64,000 nt of DNA from a virus. Positions within the stretch are counted from its first letter, which is position 1. Every line of letters begins with the position of its first letter. The stretch covers positions 17,458 through 81,457 of the IMG/VR virus record IMGVR_UViG_3300018481_000020. One strand, given 5' to 3'. Made by a program: the position numbers and the translations under genes. Below, in pieces: positions 6,716 to 17,002 of the stretch. The notes under the pieces are model-generated. The model was given only the letters and a program-made list of their open reading frames with translations. It was not told where the DNA came from and searched no databases.

Positions 6716-7396
6716 ATGGCCAACGTAGTCAGGCTGGTGAACGGTGGCACCATTCAGGTGCGCACAGGCGTGATCCAGGGGATCGGCCCACAGGGCCCGC
6801 GCGGGGTAGCTGGGCCACAGGGCATCGACGGAGCTCAGGGTCCAGTAGGTGAGGTCGGCCCGATGGGCCAGATCAACCAGCTCCAGGGCAAGACCACGGT
6901 GGCCACCAACAACCCGCTGGCTGCGAACACCAACACGGTGATCGCCTTCGGCTCGGTGGGCTACGACGACATGTCTGCGTTCACCTCCACCACCAACACC
7001 ACATTCACTGCGGCCGGGGACTACCTGTTGAGCGCCTATCTGCGGTTCAACGATGCTGCAGCTGGGCTGCGCGAGGTCTGGTTCGCGGTAGGTGCGACGA
7101 CCTTGATCAGGACCACTCGACAGAGTGTTGCCGGCTTCCCGTTCTACGTGGACCTGGCGGTGGCCTACCGAGCTGCAGGCGGTGAGGTGGCCAACGTGAT
7201 CGCGCGTAGCGCTGCAGCGACGGGGATCTCTGAGGGCTCGCTCACCGTGACCAGGGTGGGCTCTGGTCCGATCGGTCCAGTGGGTGTGGAGGGGCCAGTC
7301 GGCCCAGTGGGAGCCACTGGTGCCCAGGGTCCGCCTGGACCTGCTGGATCGGCGAACTCGGGTTTCGGTACTTACGCAGAGATCCTTCCGCACTAA
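6716..7396 (+). CDS. Collagen-like minor tail fibre protein
   Basis: The 226-aa product has two Gly-X-Y stretches (residues about 20-60, GIGPQGPRGVAGPQG, and about 183-215, GPIGPVGVEGPVGPVGATG) that flank a C1q/TNF-like beta domain (FTAAGDYLLSAYLRF). Collagen-like triple helices and C1q-like heads are common in trimeric phage fibres. The short N-terminal strand (VVRLVNGGTIQVRTG) may attach to the tail. Ten bases separate it from the giant fibre gene. Confidence 0.75.
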   Translation: MANVVRLVNGGTIQVRTGVIQGIGPQGPRGVAGPQGIDGAQGPVGEVGPMGQINQLQGKTTVATNNPLAANTNTVIAFGSVGYDDMSAFTSTTNTTFTAAGDYLLSAYLRFNDAAAGLREVWFAVGATTLIRTTRQSVAGFPFYVDLAVAYRAAGGEVANVIARSAAATGISEGSLTVTRVGSGPIGPVGVEGPVGPVGATGAQGPPGPAGSANSGFGTYAEILPH

Positions 7397-7405
7397 CATC
7401 TGTCT

Positions 7406-10400
7406 ATGACGTTCGACCAGGCGCAGTCTCCGCGTCTGGGCCAGCGCACGGCGATCGAGTCCACCTATGTCCGGATGTTCTCCGGGACAGAGATCCCCGA
7501 GGCAGCCTGGCCCGGACAGCTGATCTACCGCAACGAATCCCAGGGCCTACAGATCTTCAACGGGAATGCCTGGGAGGACGTGGTCGGTGGTGTCCCCGGC
7601 ACCCTGACCTTCGTCGGTACCACGATCCCGGTGGCACAGCATGCCGGCGACATCTGGTTCGACTCCGGAAACGGCAATCTGATGTACGTCGCGCACAGTC
7701 AGGGCGCGGATGCCATCGTGGCCGGCGAGTGGGAGCTGGTCTCGGCCGAGGTGCCCGCGATCACCGAGAACACCTACATCTACCACCAGGACACTCCACC
7801 AGGAGCAGGAGACACCCCACAGCCCAAGGAGAACGACTTCTGGTACGAGACCCCGGGGAACCACCAGTACTACTACGTCAGCGCCGCTCCTGGGACGCAC
7901 TGGGTCTCGGTCCGGGACACCGGTATCGAGCAGGCCCAGGAGGCTGCGGAGGGAGCCCAGGGCACCGCAGATGAGGCCCTGGGCACCGCGAACGAAGCCC
8001 TGACCGCAGTGGGTGCGATCCCACCGAGGACCGATGGGCAAGTGCCTGCGACCTCACCGGCCGTGACGGTGACCCCGTTCGCACTCCGTAGCGTGCGTGC
8101 CTCCTGGGGTTCGGTGAGCAATGCGGAACCGGTGCGCTACCAGGTCTATGTCTCGGATGCTCCGATGCCGGGGACTACCCCGGACCCGACCAAGCTGTTC
8201 GATACCACGGCCGCGCTCAGCGTGGTGATCCCGGCCACGGTGCGGAAGTACGTGCGGGTACGCGCGGTGGACGAGGACGGCGGCGCGGTCAGCTGGGGTG
8301 CCGAGGGCAATGCGATGCCGGTGGTGTTCGATCCGGTTGACCTGGTCAACCTCACCGAGGATGTCACTGACTACATCGACCAGCAGGAGATCGATGCGCT
8401 TGCTGGGATGGAGAGCAGCATCGCCCCGACCATCAAGGGCTACGTGGTCGAGTACGCGGTGAACTCTTCGGAGACGGTCGCGCCCACCACGGGCTGGTCC
8501 ACGGCTCAGCCAACTCGTACCCCTGGTCAGTTCATCTGGACCCGTACCACGGTGACCCGACACGACGACACCACCTCCACCACGGCACCTGCGCTGTTGA
8601 CTGGGAACACCGGTGCCACTGGTAGCCAGGGAATCCAGGGCTCGGCTGGGACAGCTGGGACTACCTACTACACCTGGCTGAAGTACGCATCGAGTGCGAC
8701 CCCAGCTGCGGGCGATATGTCCGACTCGCCGGCGGGGAAGACCTACATGGGCATCGGGGTGGGCAAGACCTCGGCCATCGAGAGCACTTTCTACACCGAT
8801 TACACCTGGTCGCTCATCCAAGGACCACAGGGAAACCAGGGCATTCCAGGCACACCGGGCGCAGATGGGGTCACTACCTACACCTGGGTCAAGTACGCCC
8901 CCAACGGAGCTCCTACCAACCTCCAGATCTCCGATCTGCCAGCAGGTATGACGCACATTGGTCTGGCCTTCAACAAGACCACGGCCACCGAGTCAACGGT
9001 CGCTACTGACTACACATGGTCCTTGATCCAGGGCCCACAGGGTTCACCAGGGATTCAAGGTAATCCCGGAGCGGACGGGATCACCTACTACACCTGGCTG
9101 AAATATGCCTCCAGTGCCACTCCAGCAGCCGGAGACATGGCTGATCTCCCAACTGGCAAGACCTATATGGGCATCGCGGTGGGCAAGACCTCTGCGGTTG
9201 AGTCGACGGTCTACACCGACTACAACTGGTCACTCATCCAGGGAGCACAGGGAAACCAAGGGATCCCGGGTACCCCTGGCGCTGATGGCGTGACGACGTA
9301 CACCTGGGTGAAGTACGCGCCCAACGGCACACCAAGTGATGCCCAGATCTCTGACCTGCCGGCCGGGATGACCCATATCGGTCTGGCGTTCAACAAGACG
9401 ACTGCCACGGAATCCACCTCAGCGGCGCAGTACCAATGGTCACTGATCCAGGGTCCACAAGGTAGTCCGGGCATCCCTGGCACACCGGGTGCTGATGGGA
9501 TCACCTATTACACGTGGCTCAAGTACGCATCCAGCTCTACTCCCCTTGCTGGGGACATGTCCGACTCTCCGGTCGGAAAGACCTATATGGGGATCGCGGT
9601 AGGGAAGACCTCGGCTACTGAGACCACCGTGTACGCCGACTACACCTGGTCCTTGATCCAGGGTCCACAGGGCAACCAGGGCATCCAGGGACCTGCTGGG
9701 GCAGACGGACAACCCACCTATACCTGGGTGAAGTACGGCACTTCTGTCGCCGGCGCAGGGATCAACGACTCGCCAGTGGGGATGACCTACATCGGGCTGG
9801 CCTTCAACAAGACCACTGCGGTCGAGTCGACCGACCCGTTGCAGTACCAGTGGTCGCTGATCCAGGGACCTCAGGGCTCACAGGGGATTCAAGGCCCTGC
9901 TGGGCCCAACGGCGCATCGCTGTACACCTGGCTGAAGTACGCGGACACCCCCACCACCGGGATGAACGATCTGCCGGCAGGCAAGACCTACATGGGTGTC
10001 GCGTACAACAAGACGAGCTCCACCGAGTCGAGCACCTACACCGACTACGAGTGGTCACTCATCCAGGGTCCACAGGGCAACACCGGCATCCAGGGTCCAG
10101 CTGGAGCCAATGGTCAGCCCACGTACACCTGGATCAAGTACGCACCGAACGGCACCCCCACTGATGTGCAGATCTCGGACCTTCCTGCTGGGATGACGTA
10201 CATCGGGTTCGCCTTCAACAAGACGGTTGCTGCTGAGTCCACTGTCGCGACCGACTACACCTGGTCGCTGATCCAAGGGCCGCAGGGTAACGCTGGTACG
10301 CCCGCCTCGATGGTCGACTTGGTCGCGACAACGCAGGTGCTGTCTGCGACTGCTGTCGCTGGTGCAGCAACCACTCCGACGACTGCGGTCGTGACCGGCA

Positions 10401-13400
10401 CGGCCACCAACACGACGATCAGCACCTGGACGTTCAACCCAGACGGAGCTGGGTTCGGAGCTGCCCCCGCGTACGTCTCTGTCGCCGGGAACGTGGTGAC
10501 CGTCACTGGTGCCACCATGACGGCCAAGTCGCTGGCGATCAGAGCCACCGGCGCGAGCGGTGTCACCGACACCATGACCATCGCCAAGGTCACCGCTTCT
10601 GTCGGCATCTCAGGTGCGCCGGTGATTACCTATCAGGCTGGCTCTAGCGCCACGACCGCACCGACCGGCTCCTGGGTGACGACTCCGCCGGCCACCACTC
10701 CAGGGCAGTTCCTCTGGACTCGCACGATCACGACGTACACCGACAACTCGACCGGTACTGCCTATGCGGTGGCCGCGCACGGCACCACTGGTACACCGGG
10801 TACCACCGTCACTGGCAACGTCATCGATTATCAGGTCGGCAGTAGCGGGACCTCGGTTCCGGTGAGCACCTGGGTGACCTCACCAGTGCCCGTCACCACC
10901 CCTGGCCAGTTCCTCTGGACCAGGACCACCACCAGCTACTCCGGTGGCGTGCCCTCGGCGGTCTCCTACTCGGTTGCAGCGCACGGTACGTCAGGAGCAG
11001 CTGGTGCCGACGCCATCACGGTGGTGCTGACCAACGAGTCCATGAACTTCGCAGGTGGCTTGACCGCTGCGCTCGGTGGCACTGAGGACACCGGGGTGAT
11101 TGCCTACAAGGGTGCGGTCCAGCAGACCATCGACGTGGGCACCATCACCGTGGTCGGTGCTCCTGCCGGCATCAGCGCGGCGATCCTCTCGGGCGATCTC
11201 AGCACCGCCCCGATCATCCGAGTTACGACTACCACGGGATTGACGGCCACTTCCGGCACCATCGACGTGGCCCTGATCGTTGCTGGCCAGTCGTTCACCA
11301 AGGTCATCTCCTGGGCGGTGAACCGCACCGGAGCCCAGGGTGGCCAAGGAAATCAGGGCAACAGCATCACCGCTGTCACTCCGTACTGGGCTCAGGTGAC
11401 CACAGGTGCAGCCGCGCCAACGCAACCGACCACCCAAGCGACGCCACCTGCCCCATGGGTGGCCACCGAACCGGCGTACGCCTCCAACACCGAGATGTAC
11501 ACCACCGAGAAGATCACCTACTCCAACGTCACCTACACCTACACCACGGTGGCGAAGTCCTCGACCTACTCCGGGATGCTTCCCAAGATCTCGCTGATCG
11601 GGACGAGCGGCAAGGCGTTTCGCGGAGTGGCGACGTACATGGAGTCCTCCACGAACCTCGTCGGGAACATCGTGATCGACACCCCGATCACGTTCACCGC
11701 CCAGATGTGCAAGTTCCGCATCTCGGGTTACAACTACCACAACCTCAACGGCACGATTGACCTTGAAGTGGCTGCCTACGCCTACACCACTCCATCGGTG
11801 GTGAATGCCTCGGCGGTCAACAGCGGCAACATGCCAGTCACGGTGCGCATTGGTCGGAAGATCTCCACCGGGACAATGCGCATCATCATCAAGTCAGAGG
11901 CTACGAGCAACTACTGGCAGTACCCAAGGATCGCAAATCTCGATGCGGAGATTGGTTCCACAACCGCTCCCGACTCGTGGCTGAGCGGCTGGACCATCAC
12001 CCGTATAGACGAGGCCACCACCCTGTCGAGCAGCGATCTGGTAGTTGCGCCCACCACCGCGAACCTCCCGGCAGACCTGTCCAGCAAGGTCCAGTGGGGT
12101 GCCAGCGCCCCAGTGAACGGGTCCACCATCGGCAAGGTCGGTGACCTCTACTACGTAAAGTCCGGTACCACCCCGAATACCCAGATCGACGCGATCTATG
12201 AGTGCACCACCGCGAACAACTGGACCATCCGCTATGTCGAGTCCGCTGCGATCAAGAACCTAGCGGTCGGGAAGATCACCGCGCTGGGCACCGAACTGTC
12301 CAAGCTCACCGGGGGTGGGCATCTGATCGACCCCAAACCGACGCTGGTTGCCAACGATCCGGTTGTCGGGTCCATCTCCTGGCCTCAGTTCAAGGTCAAG
12401 TATCAAGAGCACGAACTCACCGTCCCGTTGGGCAACACCGCGAACAAGTGGGTGATCTATCGGTGGAGTGGTACGGCTGGGTCCATTGCCTACTCCGACA
12501 CCAGACCCACACTGGCTGTGGGCGACATGATCCTGTTCTCCAACGTGAGCGGCGTCCCGTTCCGGGTGTTCGGCACCGTGCTGGTGGACGGTGACATGGT
12601 GATCGACGGCTCGCTGTCCACCAAGTCCCTCATTGCTAACGAGATCTACTCAGATGAGGGCTACTTCGGAAAGCTGGACGCAAATCAGATCGAAGCTGGG
12701 TCAGGCCTGATCAACGAGTTGGAGCTCATCGGTGGGTTGAAACTGAACGTGACGACCGCGTTCCCTGACGGCACGATGCGGCTCAACCCCAGAGAAGGTC
12801 TGTTCTTCGATCACCCCGATCCGGTAACCGGCCTTCCTACTGGCAAGAAGACCTACATCAAGGCAGATGGCACCGGCTCACAGTTCATCGGTAACGCGAC
12901 TTTGGACAACCTCACCGTGAACGGTGGGATGAACCTGTCCGGTGCGAACCTGGCGATCTCCGGGACAGTGCGGACACTGAATGGGTATGCAACCCCGACC
13001 AACCCAGTTTCGGTGACTGGTTCCCACCCGGTGAACACAGCTCGCGCCTCCTCTTGGTGGGATGGTACGGGTGGAGCCAGAGGGACCACGAGTGAGTACC
13101 ACGCCGGACTCTGCGACACCGTGGGTGGGGGCGAGTTCGTCACGGCCCGATACGGCATCTATGGAGGCCCTTATGGCGACATAGTGTGGGGCTCGCGCAT
13201 CGACAGCACCTCGTTCATCGAGGAGAGCCTTCCGACAGGATGGTCTCCAATAGGCGGAGTCACTCGGATTGGTGGCACCTACTACACCCTTTGCTGCCCC
13301 AGAAACGCCACCGGGGTGTACACCTACACCTCGTGGCGGATCTACAAGATCGCTCAAGGCGGCACGGTCACCGGCTCTTTCGACATGACTCATGGTCTCG

Positions 13401-14680
13401 GCTCGTCGTCGCGCATCCCCTCCATCGGAAACGACGGCACCAATCTCCTGTTCGCGATCCCCACCACGAGCGACACCCTCTACATTCGGACCTGCCTGCC
13501 CACCTTCACCGGCACGCTCGATTCAACCGGACAAATCTACTGCGGTGCCTACGCCACTACGACGAAGGGGATCATTCGCACATTCGCGGCGGGGCCGACC
13601 GGACTCGATCGGTATTACGTCATCTCGGCGGGTGGGTCTTACTGCCATACGACAGCCGGAGTTCGGACCAACGCGGAGAACTTCTCGCTTGCGGCCGGAA
13701 GTTGCAATGGCGCGTTCATCGACACCGCTGGTGGCGGAACGATCAAGACCCTGCACAGTGACGGAAAGGTCTACTCCTACACCTGGCTCAGTGGGACCTG
13801 GGCTGTCGGTCACTCCTGGTACGGAACCGCTCGTGCACCGAATGCGGCAGCAGAGACATTTGCCAAGGTCATCACAGTCACTCCACCTCGGTTTGCCGAC
13901 TGGACTGTCTCATTGTCCGAGGCACCACCTGGTACTGATGCCGACACCGCCAGTCCCAACGCGGCTCGGATCTATGCAGGGCCAGTTGGTGCCCCGACTT
14001 TTCAAGACCTCCTGACGAGCGGTGCACCGTGGTCGAAGACCTACACGACTCCCTGGCCGGTCACTACGCCGGGTGTTCCTACCAGCAACGGCTTCTCTAC
14101 CCGTCCAGGTGGACTGGGTGTACTGGAGTCCTGGGCGAAGCAAACTGATCTCGTCACACCTATCTGGCGGGTGCAAGGCTCGGGGGATGGGTTCATTGGA
14201 TCAGCTCTGTCATGGGACTCGACGGGCACTTCCACGGTGCCCACGGCGGGCTTCCGTAGCACCACCACCGACCAGACCCTCGCCACTTCCGGTGCGTGGG
14301 CTGCGCTCTTGCTCACCGGTACACCCGATCACAACGTCGGTGGGATCACGTACTCAGCCGGGGTGATCACGGTTCCCGTTGCAGGGATCTACGTGGTCAA
14401 CATCCTCGTCAACTGGGTGTCGTCCGCAGCCGGTGGTCGACGGATCGTTCAACTCGCACGATGGGCCTCAGCGGCGGGTGTACCCGTACTGGGCTTCAAC
14501 GGCAACTCGCTCGGGCGGCAGGAGATCAGTCCTAACTCATATGCCACGAACATGCTCGTCATACAGGCCAGCCTTGCGGCTGGAGACAAGCTGAGAACAG
14601 ATTGCTATCAGTCCTCGGGTGTGTCTCTTGCTATCGACAACAGCACTCCCGCCCATTTTGACGTTCGCAAGATTGGATAA
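7406..14680 (+). CDS. Giant tail fibre/host-recognition protein, 2424 aa, with alternating repeats
   Basis: The N-terminal region has short modules (QLIYRNESQGLQIFNG, DIWFDSGNG) typical of actinophage fibres. A fibronectin III-like domain follows at about 210-310. Residues about 420-965 hold eight ~70-aa units, each ending in a collagen-like linker (SLIQGPQGNQGIPG). Further beta-sandwich and Gly-X-Y parts follow, then an intramolecular fibre region (SLIANEIYSDEGYFGKLDANQIEAGS). The last 150 residues resemble a C1q-like trimeric head (VPVAGIYVVNILVNW). It most likely forms the main receptor-binding fibre. It is the largest gene in the window. Confidence 0.8.
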   Translation: MTFDQAQSPRLGQRTAIESTYVRMFSGTEIPEAAWPGQLIYRNESQGLQIFNGNAWEDVVGGVPGTLTFVGTTIPVAQHAGDIWFDSGNGNLMYVAHSQGADAIVAGEWELVSAEVPAITENTYIYHQDTPPGAGDTPQPKENDFWYETPGNHQYYYVSAAPGTHWVSVRDTGIEQAQEAAEGAQGTADEALGTANEALTAVGAIPPRTDGQVPATSPAVTVTPFALRSVRASWGSVSNAEPVRYQVYVSDAPMPGTTPDPTKLFDTTAALSVVIPATVRKYVRVRAVDEDGGAVSWGAEGNAMPVVFDPVDLVNLTEDVTDYIDQQEIDALAGMESSIAPTIKGYVVEYAVNSSETVAPTTGWSTAQPTRTPGQFIWTRTTVTRHDDTTSTTAPALLTGNTGATGSQGIQGSAGTAGTTYYTWLKYASSATPAAGDMSDSPAGKTYMGIGVGKTSAIESTFYTDYTWSLIQGPQGNQGIPGTPGADGVTTYTWVKYAPNGAPTNLQISDLPAGMTHIGLAFNKTTATESTVATDYTWSLIQGPQGSPGIQGNPGADGITYYTWLKYASSATPAAGDMADLPTGKTYMGIAVGKTSAVESTVYTDYNWSLIQGAQGNQGIPGTPGADGVTTYTWVKYAPNGTPSDAQISDLPAGMTHIGLAFNKTTATESTSAAQYQWSLIQGPQGSPGIPGTPGADGITYYTWLKYASSSTPLAGDMSDSPVGKTYMGIAVGKTSATETTVYADYTWSLIQGPQGNQGIQGPAGADGQPTYTWVKYGTSVAGAGINDSPVGMTYIGLAFNKTTAVESTDPLQYQWSLIQGPQGSQGIQGPAGPNGASLYTWLKYADTPTTGMNDLPAGKTYMGVAYNKTSSTESSTYTDYEWSLIQGPQGNTGIQGPAGANGQPTYTWIKYAPNGTPTDVQISDLPAGMTYIGFAFNKTVAAESTVATDYTWSLIQGPQGNAGTPASMVDLVATTQVLSATAVAGAATTPTTAVVTGTATNTTISTWTFNPDGAGFGAAPAYVSVAGNVVTVTGATMTAKSLAIRATGASGVTDTMTIAKVTASVGISGAPVITYQAGSSATTAPTGSWVTTPPATTPGQFLWTRTITTYTDNSTGTAYAVAAHGTTGTPGTTVTGNVIDYQVGSSGTSVPVSTWVTSPVPVTTPGQFLWTRTTTSYSGGVPSAVSYSVAAHGTSGAAGADAITVVLTNESMNFAGGLTAALGGTEDTGVIAYKGAVQQTIDVGTITVVGAPAGISAAILSGDLSTAPIIRVTTTTGLTATSGTIDVALIVAGQSFTKVISWAVNRTGAQGGQGNQGNSITAVTPYWAQVTTGAAAPTQPTTQATPPAPWVATEPAYASNTEMYTTEKITYSNVTYTYTTVAKSSTYSGMLPKISLIGTSGKAFRGVATYMESSTNLVGNIVIDTPITFTAQMCKFRISGYNYHNLNGTIDLEVAAYAYTTPSVVNASAVNSGNMPVTVRIGRKISTGTMRIIIKSEATSNYWQYPRIANLDAEIGSTTAPDSWLSGWTITRIDEATTLSSSDLVVAPTTANLPADLSSKVQWGASAPVNGSTIGKVGDLYYVKSGTTPNTQIDAIYECTTANNWTIRYVESAAIKNLAVGKITALGTELSKLTGGGHLIDPKPTLVANDPVVGSISWPQFKVKYQEHELTVPLGNTANKWVIYRWSGTAGSIAYSDTRPTLAVGDMILFSNVSGVPFRVFGTVLVDGDMVIDGSLSTKSLIANEIYSDEGYFGKLDANQIEAGSGLINELELIGGLKLNVTTAFPDGTMRLNPREGLFFDHPDPVTGLPTGKKTYIKADGTGSQFIGNATLDNLTVNGGMNLSGANLAISGTVRTLNGYATPTNPVSVTGSHPVNTARASSWWDGTGGARGTTSEYHAGLCDTVGGGEFVTARYGIYGGPYGDIVWGSRIDSTSFIEESLPTGWSPIGGVTRIGGTYYTLCCPRNATGVYTYTSWRIYKIAQGGTVTGSFDMTHGLGSSSRIPSIGNDGTNLLFAIPTTSDTLYIRTCLPTFTGTLDSTGQIYCGAYATTTKGIIRTFAAGPTGLDRYYVISAGGSYCHTTAGVRTNAENFSLAAGSCNGAFIDTAGGGTIKTLHSDGKVYSYTWLSGTWAVGHSWYGTARAPNAAAETFAKVITVTPPRFADWTVSLSEAPPGTDADTASPNAARIYAGPVGAPTFQDLLTSGAPWSKTYTTPWPVTTPGVPTSNGFSTRPGGLGVLESWAKQTDLVTPIWRVQGSGDGFIGSALSWDSTGTSTVPTAGFRSTTTDQTLATSGAWAALLLTGTPDHNVGGITYSAGVITVPVAGIYVVNILVNWVSSAAGGRRIVQLARWASAAGVPVLGFNGNSLGRQEISPNSYATNMLVIQASLAAGDKLRTDCYQSSGVSLAIDNSTPAHFDVRKIG
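8663..10300 (+). repeat. Eight ~70-residue repeats, alternating A and B types
   Basis: Units begin with YTWLKYA (type A, carrying KTYMG) or YTWVKYA/YTWIKYA (type B, carrying MTHIG or MTYIG and AFNKT) and each ends in WSLIQGPQG or WSLIQGAQG plus a collagen-like stretch. They alternate A-B-A-B through four pairs. Unit length in DNA is about 210 bp. DNA identity between the same types is high by eye, so the array is a likely site for recombination and copy-number change. Confidence 0.85.
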
Positions 14681-14685
14681 CACGG

Positions 14686-14958
14686 ATGGTTGATCTACCC
14701 ACGTTCACGAACCTCACTGCCGCACAGGCTGCGACACTCCTGGACACGTTCAAGCCGTTCGAGGGAGCCACCCAGGCGCAGACACGGGACGCCTATCTTG
14801 CAGACCTGCGGGAGTGGCTGATGGCTAAGGCCAAAATCCACCGACAAGAAGTCCGAGCAGCTGCACAGGTTCAAGAGGTGATTGCGGAGAACGAACAGAT
14901 GGAGACCTCGCTACCGGTGGTGGTCAAGCCGACACCGCCAGAACCGCCGCCACCGTGA
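14686..14958 (+). CDS. Small tail-associated protein, 90 aa
   Basis: It follows the giant fibre gene by 5 nt. The product has an N-terminal helical part (LTAAQAATLLDTFKPFEG), a long charged helix, and a proline-rich end (KPTPPEPPPP). Its position suggests a fibre accessory or chaperone. Function unknown. Confidence 0.6.
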   Translation: MVDLPTFTNLTAAQAATLLDTFKPFEGATQAQTRDAYLADLREWLMAKAKIHRQEVRAAAQVQEVIAENEQMETSLPVVVKPTPPEPPPP

Positions 14959-14999
14959 CGACTAGCGTGAACTGAGACCATGAACTAGAGGAGGCAGCC

Positions 15000-15326
15000 A
15001 TGCCAGGAACCACCCCAGCTCAAGCCTTCCGGATCCCGATCACCACGGATGATCCGGATGTGGTCGACGACATCACCCAGCTGGCCAAGATGATCGAGAA
15101 GCGGGTGATGGGGGTCTACGCGACCACTGCCGCGCGCGATACCGCTACCGCGACAGCCGGGGTGGAGGAGGGTATGTTCGCCTTCACTAAGGACGCTAAC
15201 AAGGTCTGGTACTACGACGGAGCGGCTTGGGTGGCCTTCCCTCCGCCCCAGCCCACGATCACCTCGGGGACCTCGGTGCCGGCCAACTCCTCGGGTGTCA
15301 ACGGCGACATCTTCTTCAAGGTGTGA
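15000..15326 (+). CDS. Minor tail/fibre base protein, 108 aa
   Basis: A strong ribosome-binding site (AGAGGAGG) precedes ATG 15000. The product starts PAQAFRIPITTDDPDVVDDITQLAKMIEK and carries a FTKDANKVWYYDGAAWV module like those found at the base of actinophage fibres. The end (SGVNGDIFFKV) resembles the GDIWF-type module in the giant fibre. Likely a structural fibre or adaptor protein. Confidence 0.65.
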   Translation: MPGTTPAQAFRIPITTDDPDVVDDITQLAKMIEKRVMGVYATTAARDTATATAGVEEGMFAFTKDANKVWYYDGAAWVAFPPPQPTITSGTSVPANSSGVNGDIFFKV

Positions 15327-15327
15327 C

Positions 15328-16437
15328 GTGCCGATCTACCAGAAGGTCGACGATGTCTGGACCCAGGCCCAGCGTCCCTACGTCCATCTCAATGATGTCT
15401 GGACGGCGGGCAAGAACGCCTATGTGAAGCGCAGCGGGGTCTGGGTCCAAGCCTACGAGTACGACGTGCTCCCACCGAAGCCACCTGAGGTGTCGCTGAG
15501 CATCTACGAGGACCGGAATGGCAACAAGCTGGTCACCAGGTGGATCAGGGTAGGAATACGCCTGCCCGGGGCCAGCAACGACGCGGACGCTCGCCTGGTG
15601 CGGGTGCTGACCGACTACGCGGGGAAAGCGCCCACCACCCAGTTCGGGGGCACCTGGACTGCCTATTCGGACTCCAGCTACCCCAGCGAGCCGTGGAGCG
15701 AGTGGCGCTACAACACCTACGGTGTGCACAAGGACACCAGTGTTGATATCGGCAAGCAGTGGCCACGCAACGCCAAGGCTGGCACCATCATTGCCGGGGA
15801 GCGGTACTACCACTTCGGAGCCTGGAGCCTGGACAACAACGGGAACTGGAGCATCGGCACCCAGGCCAGGATCTGGGTGCCCAAGGCCTCGGTGGACGCT
15901 CCGAACATCATCATCAAGGAAGCCCACGTCCAGCCGGTCTACTCGGGCTCCTGGACCTCGTCCGGGTACACCTCCGGTTCCCTGGTCCAGCAGAGCTCCC
16001 CACGATCCCAGGGCTTGTGGTTCTACGGCCATCAGTTCACCGACATGATCGGGGCGCACACCACCTATGGGGAGAGGATCAGCGTTCGGGCTGCCCAGAT
16101 CTACATCAAGCGCGAGGATGACAATGGTGCGGCGAACGCAAATATCTACCTGTTCCGGACGGGTTACCCCTATATGAGCTCGCTGCCAGCTGCGGGGCAG
16201 TACCTCAGCGTTGCGGAAACCGTCAAGCTGGGCACCCTGGCCAAGGGTCAGGCCAAGTGGTTCGAGCTGCCGGACTCTTTCAAGAACAACCTGAACAAGG
16301 ACATCAAGGGCATGGGGTTGCACAACAAGGATCCGGTCAAGGCCACCGCCTTCCCGGAGGACTACTCCTCCGTCGTCGGCACGGCCGTCAATCTGCGGGT
16401 CGGTGAGGTGCATATCGTCTGGCAGGAGGAACTGTAG
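15328..16437 (+). CDS. Minor tail protein, 369 aa
   Basis: GTG 15328 lies one base past the upstream stop. The N-terminus has three W/Y-rich mini-repeats (KVDDVWTQAQRPYVHLNDVWTAG, then KRSGVWVQAYEY), a feature of actinophage minor tail proteins that display phage-specific ends. The middle is Fn3-like (VSLSIYEDRNGNKLVTRWIRVGI) and the C-terminal 150 residues form a beta-rich domain. It likely contributes to cell-surface binding. Confidence 0.7.
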   Translation: MPIYQKVDDVWTQAQRPYVHLNDVWTAGKNAYVKRSGVWVQAYEYDVLPPKPPEVSLSIYEDRNGNKLVTRWIRVGIRLPGASNDADARLVRVLTDYAGKAPTTQFGGTWTAYSDSSYPSEPWSEWRYNTYGVHKDTSVDIGKQWPRNAKAGTIIAGERYYHFGAWSLDNNGNWSIGTQARIWVPKASVDAPNIIIKEAHVQPVYSGSWTSSGYTSGSLVQQSSPRSQGLWFYGHQFTDMIGAHTTYGERISVRAAQIYIKREDDNGAANANIYLFRTGYPYMSSLPAAGQYLSVAETVKLGTLAKGQAKWFELPDSFKNNLNKDIKGMGLHNKDPVKATAFPEDYSSVVGTAVNLRVGEVHIVWQEEL

Positions 16438-16475
16438 AACCAGGAATGACTAGCCAACACAGTGAGGATGAAGAC

Positions 16476-16874
16476 ATGAGCGAGAAGAAGACGAACCTGG
16501 CCGAAGAGAACGCCGAGCGCACGCGCGAGGGCAACCAAGCCAATGTGGAGGGCGATGACAACTCCCAAGTGGTAGATGCCGGGGTTCCTGGCCAGATCCA
16601 GTACCCCGACCGTGAGGTGTATGCGGAGCGAGCAGCCGCGTTTGCTGCTGGCAAGGTGGACACCTTGTATCCCGAGGAGGAGACCGGCGACCGCCAGGTC
16701 TACAACACCCTCCCCGAGCGGGAGACTGGTGATGAGACCGGGGAGGAGACCGAGCCGGCTGCGATGCGTGGCATGGGCACCGACCCCAACGAGGACAATG
16801 AGGGTGGCGACACCAAGACCGGTGACAAGGACGACGACACCAAGTCCAGGAGCCAGAAGAGGAAGCAGTCTTGA
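16476..16874 (+). CDS. Acidic, disordered protein, 132 aa
   Basis: ATG 16476 has GAGGA 7 bases upstream; ATG 16446 is in frame but less well placed. The protein is almost wholly charged, with Glu, Asp, Thr and Gly rich runs (EEETGDRQ, ERETGDETGEETE) and a Lys/Arg end. No fold is obvious. It lies between tail and lysis genes, and its function is unknown. Confidence 0.65.
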   Translation: MSEKKTNLAEENAERTREGNQANVEGDDNSQVVDAGVPGQIQYPDREVYAERAAAFAAGKVDTLYPEEETGDRQVYNTLPERETGDETGEETEPAAMRGMGTDPNEDNEGGDTKTGDKDDDTKSRSQKRKQS

Positions 16875-16990
16875 GCAGTGGCCGTGGTCCTGAGCCCGAA
16901 GACGAGGTCAGTGACGAAGACGTATTTGACCCGGAGGAAGAGGCTCAGGAAGACGAACCCGAGGCAGAAGAGGATTCCGAAACCCCCTAG
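16871..16990 (+). CDS. Very acidic mini-protein, 39 aa
   Basis: A TTG at 16871 overlaps the previous stop (TTGA) and opens a 39-codon frame to TAG 16990. The product is nearly all Glu, Asp and Pro (DPEEEAQEDEPEAEED). The codon pattern and tight spacing fit a real gene, but a TTG start and low complexity make this uncertain. Confidence 0.35.
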   Translation: MSSGRGPEPEDEVSDEDVFDPEEEAQEDEPEAEEDSETP

Positions 16991-17002
16991 AGAGAAGATC
17001 TG

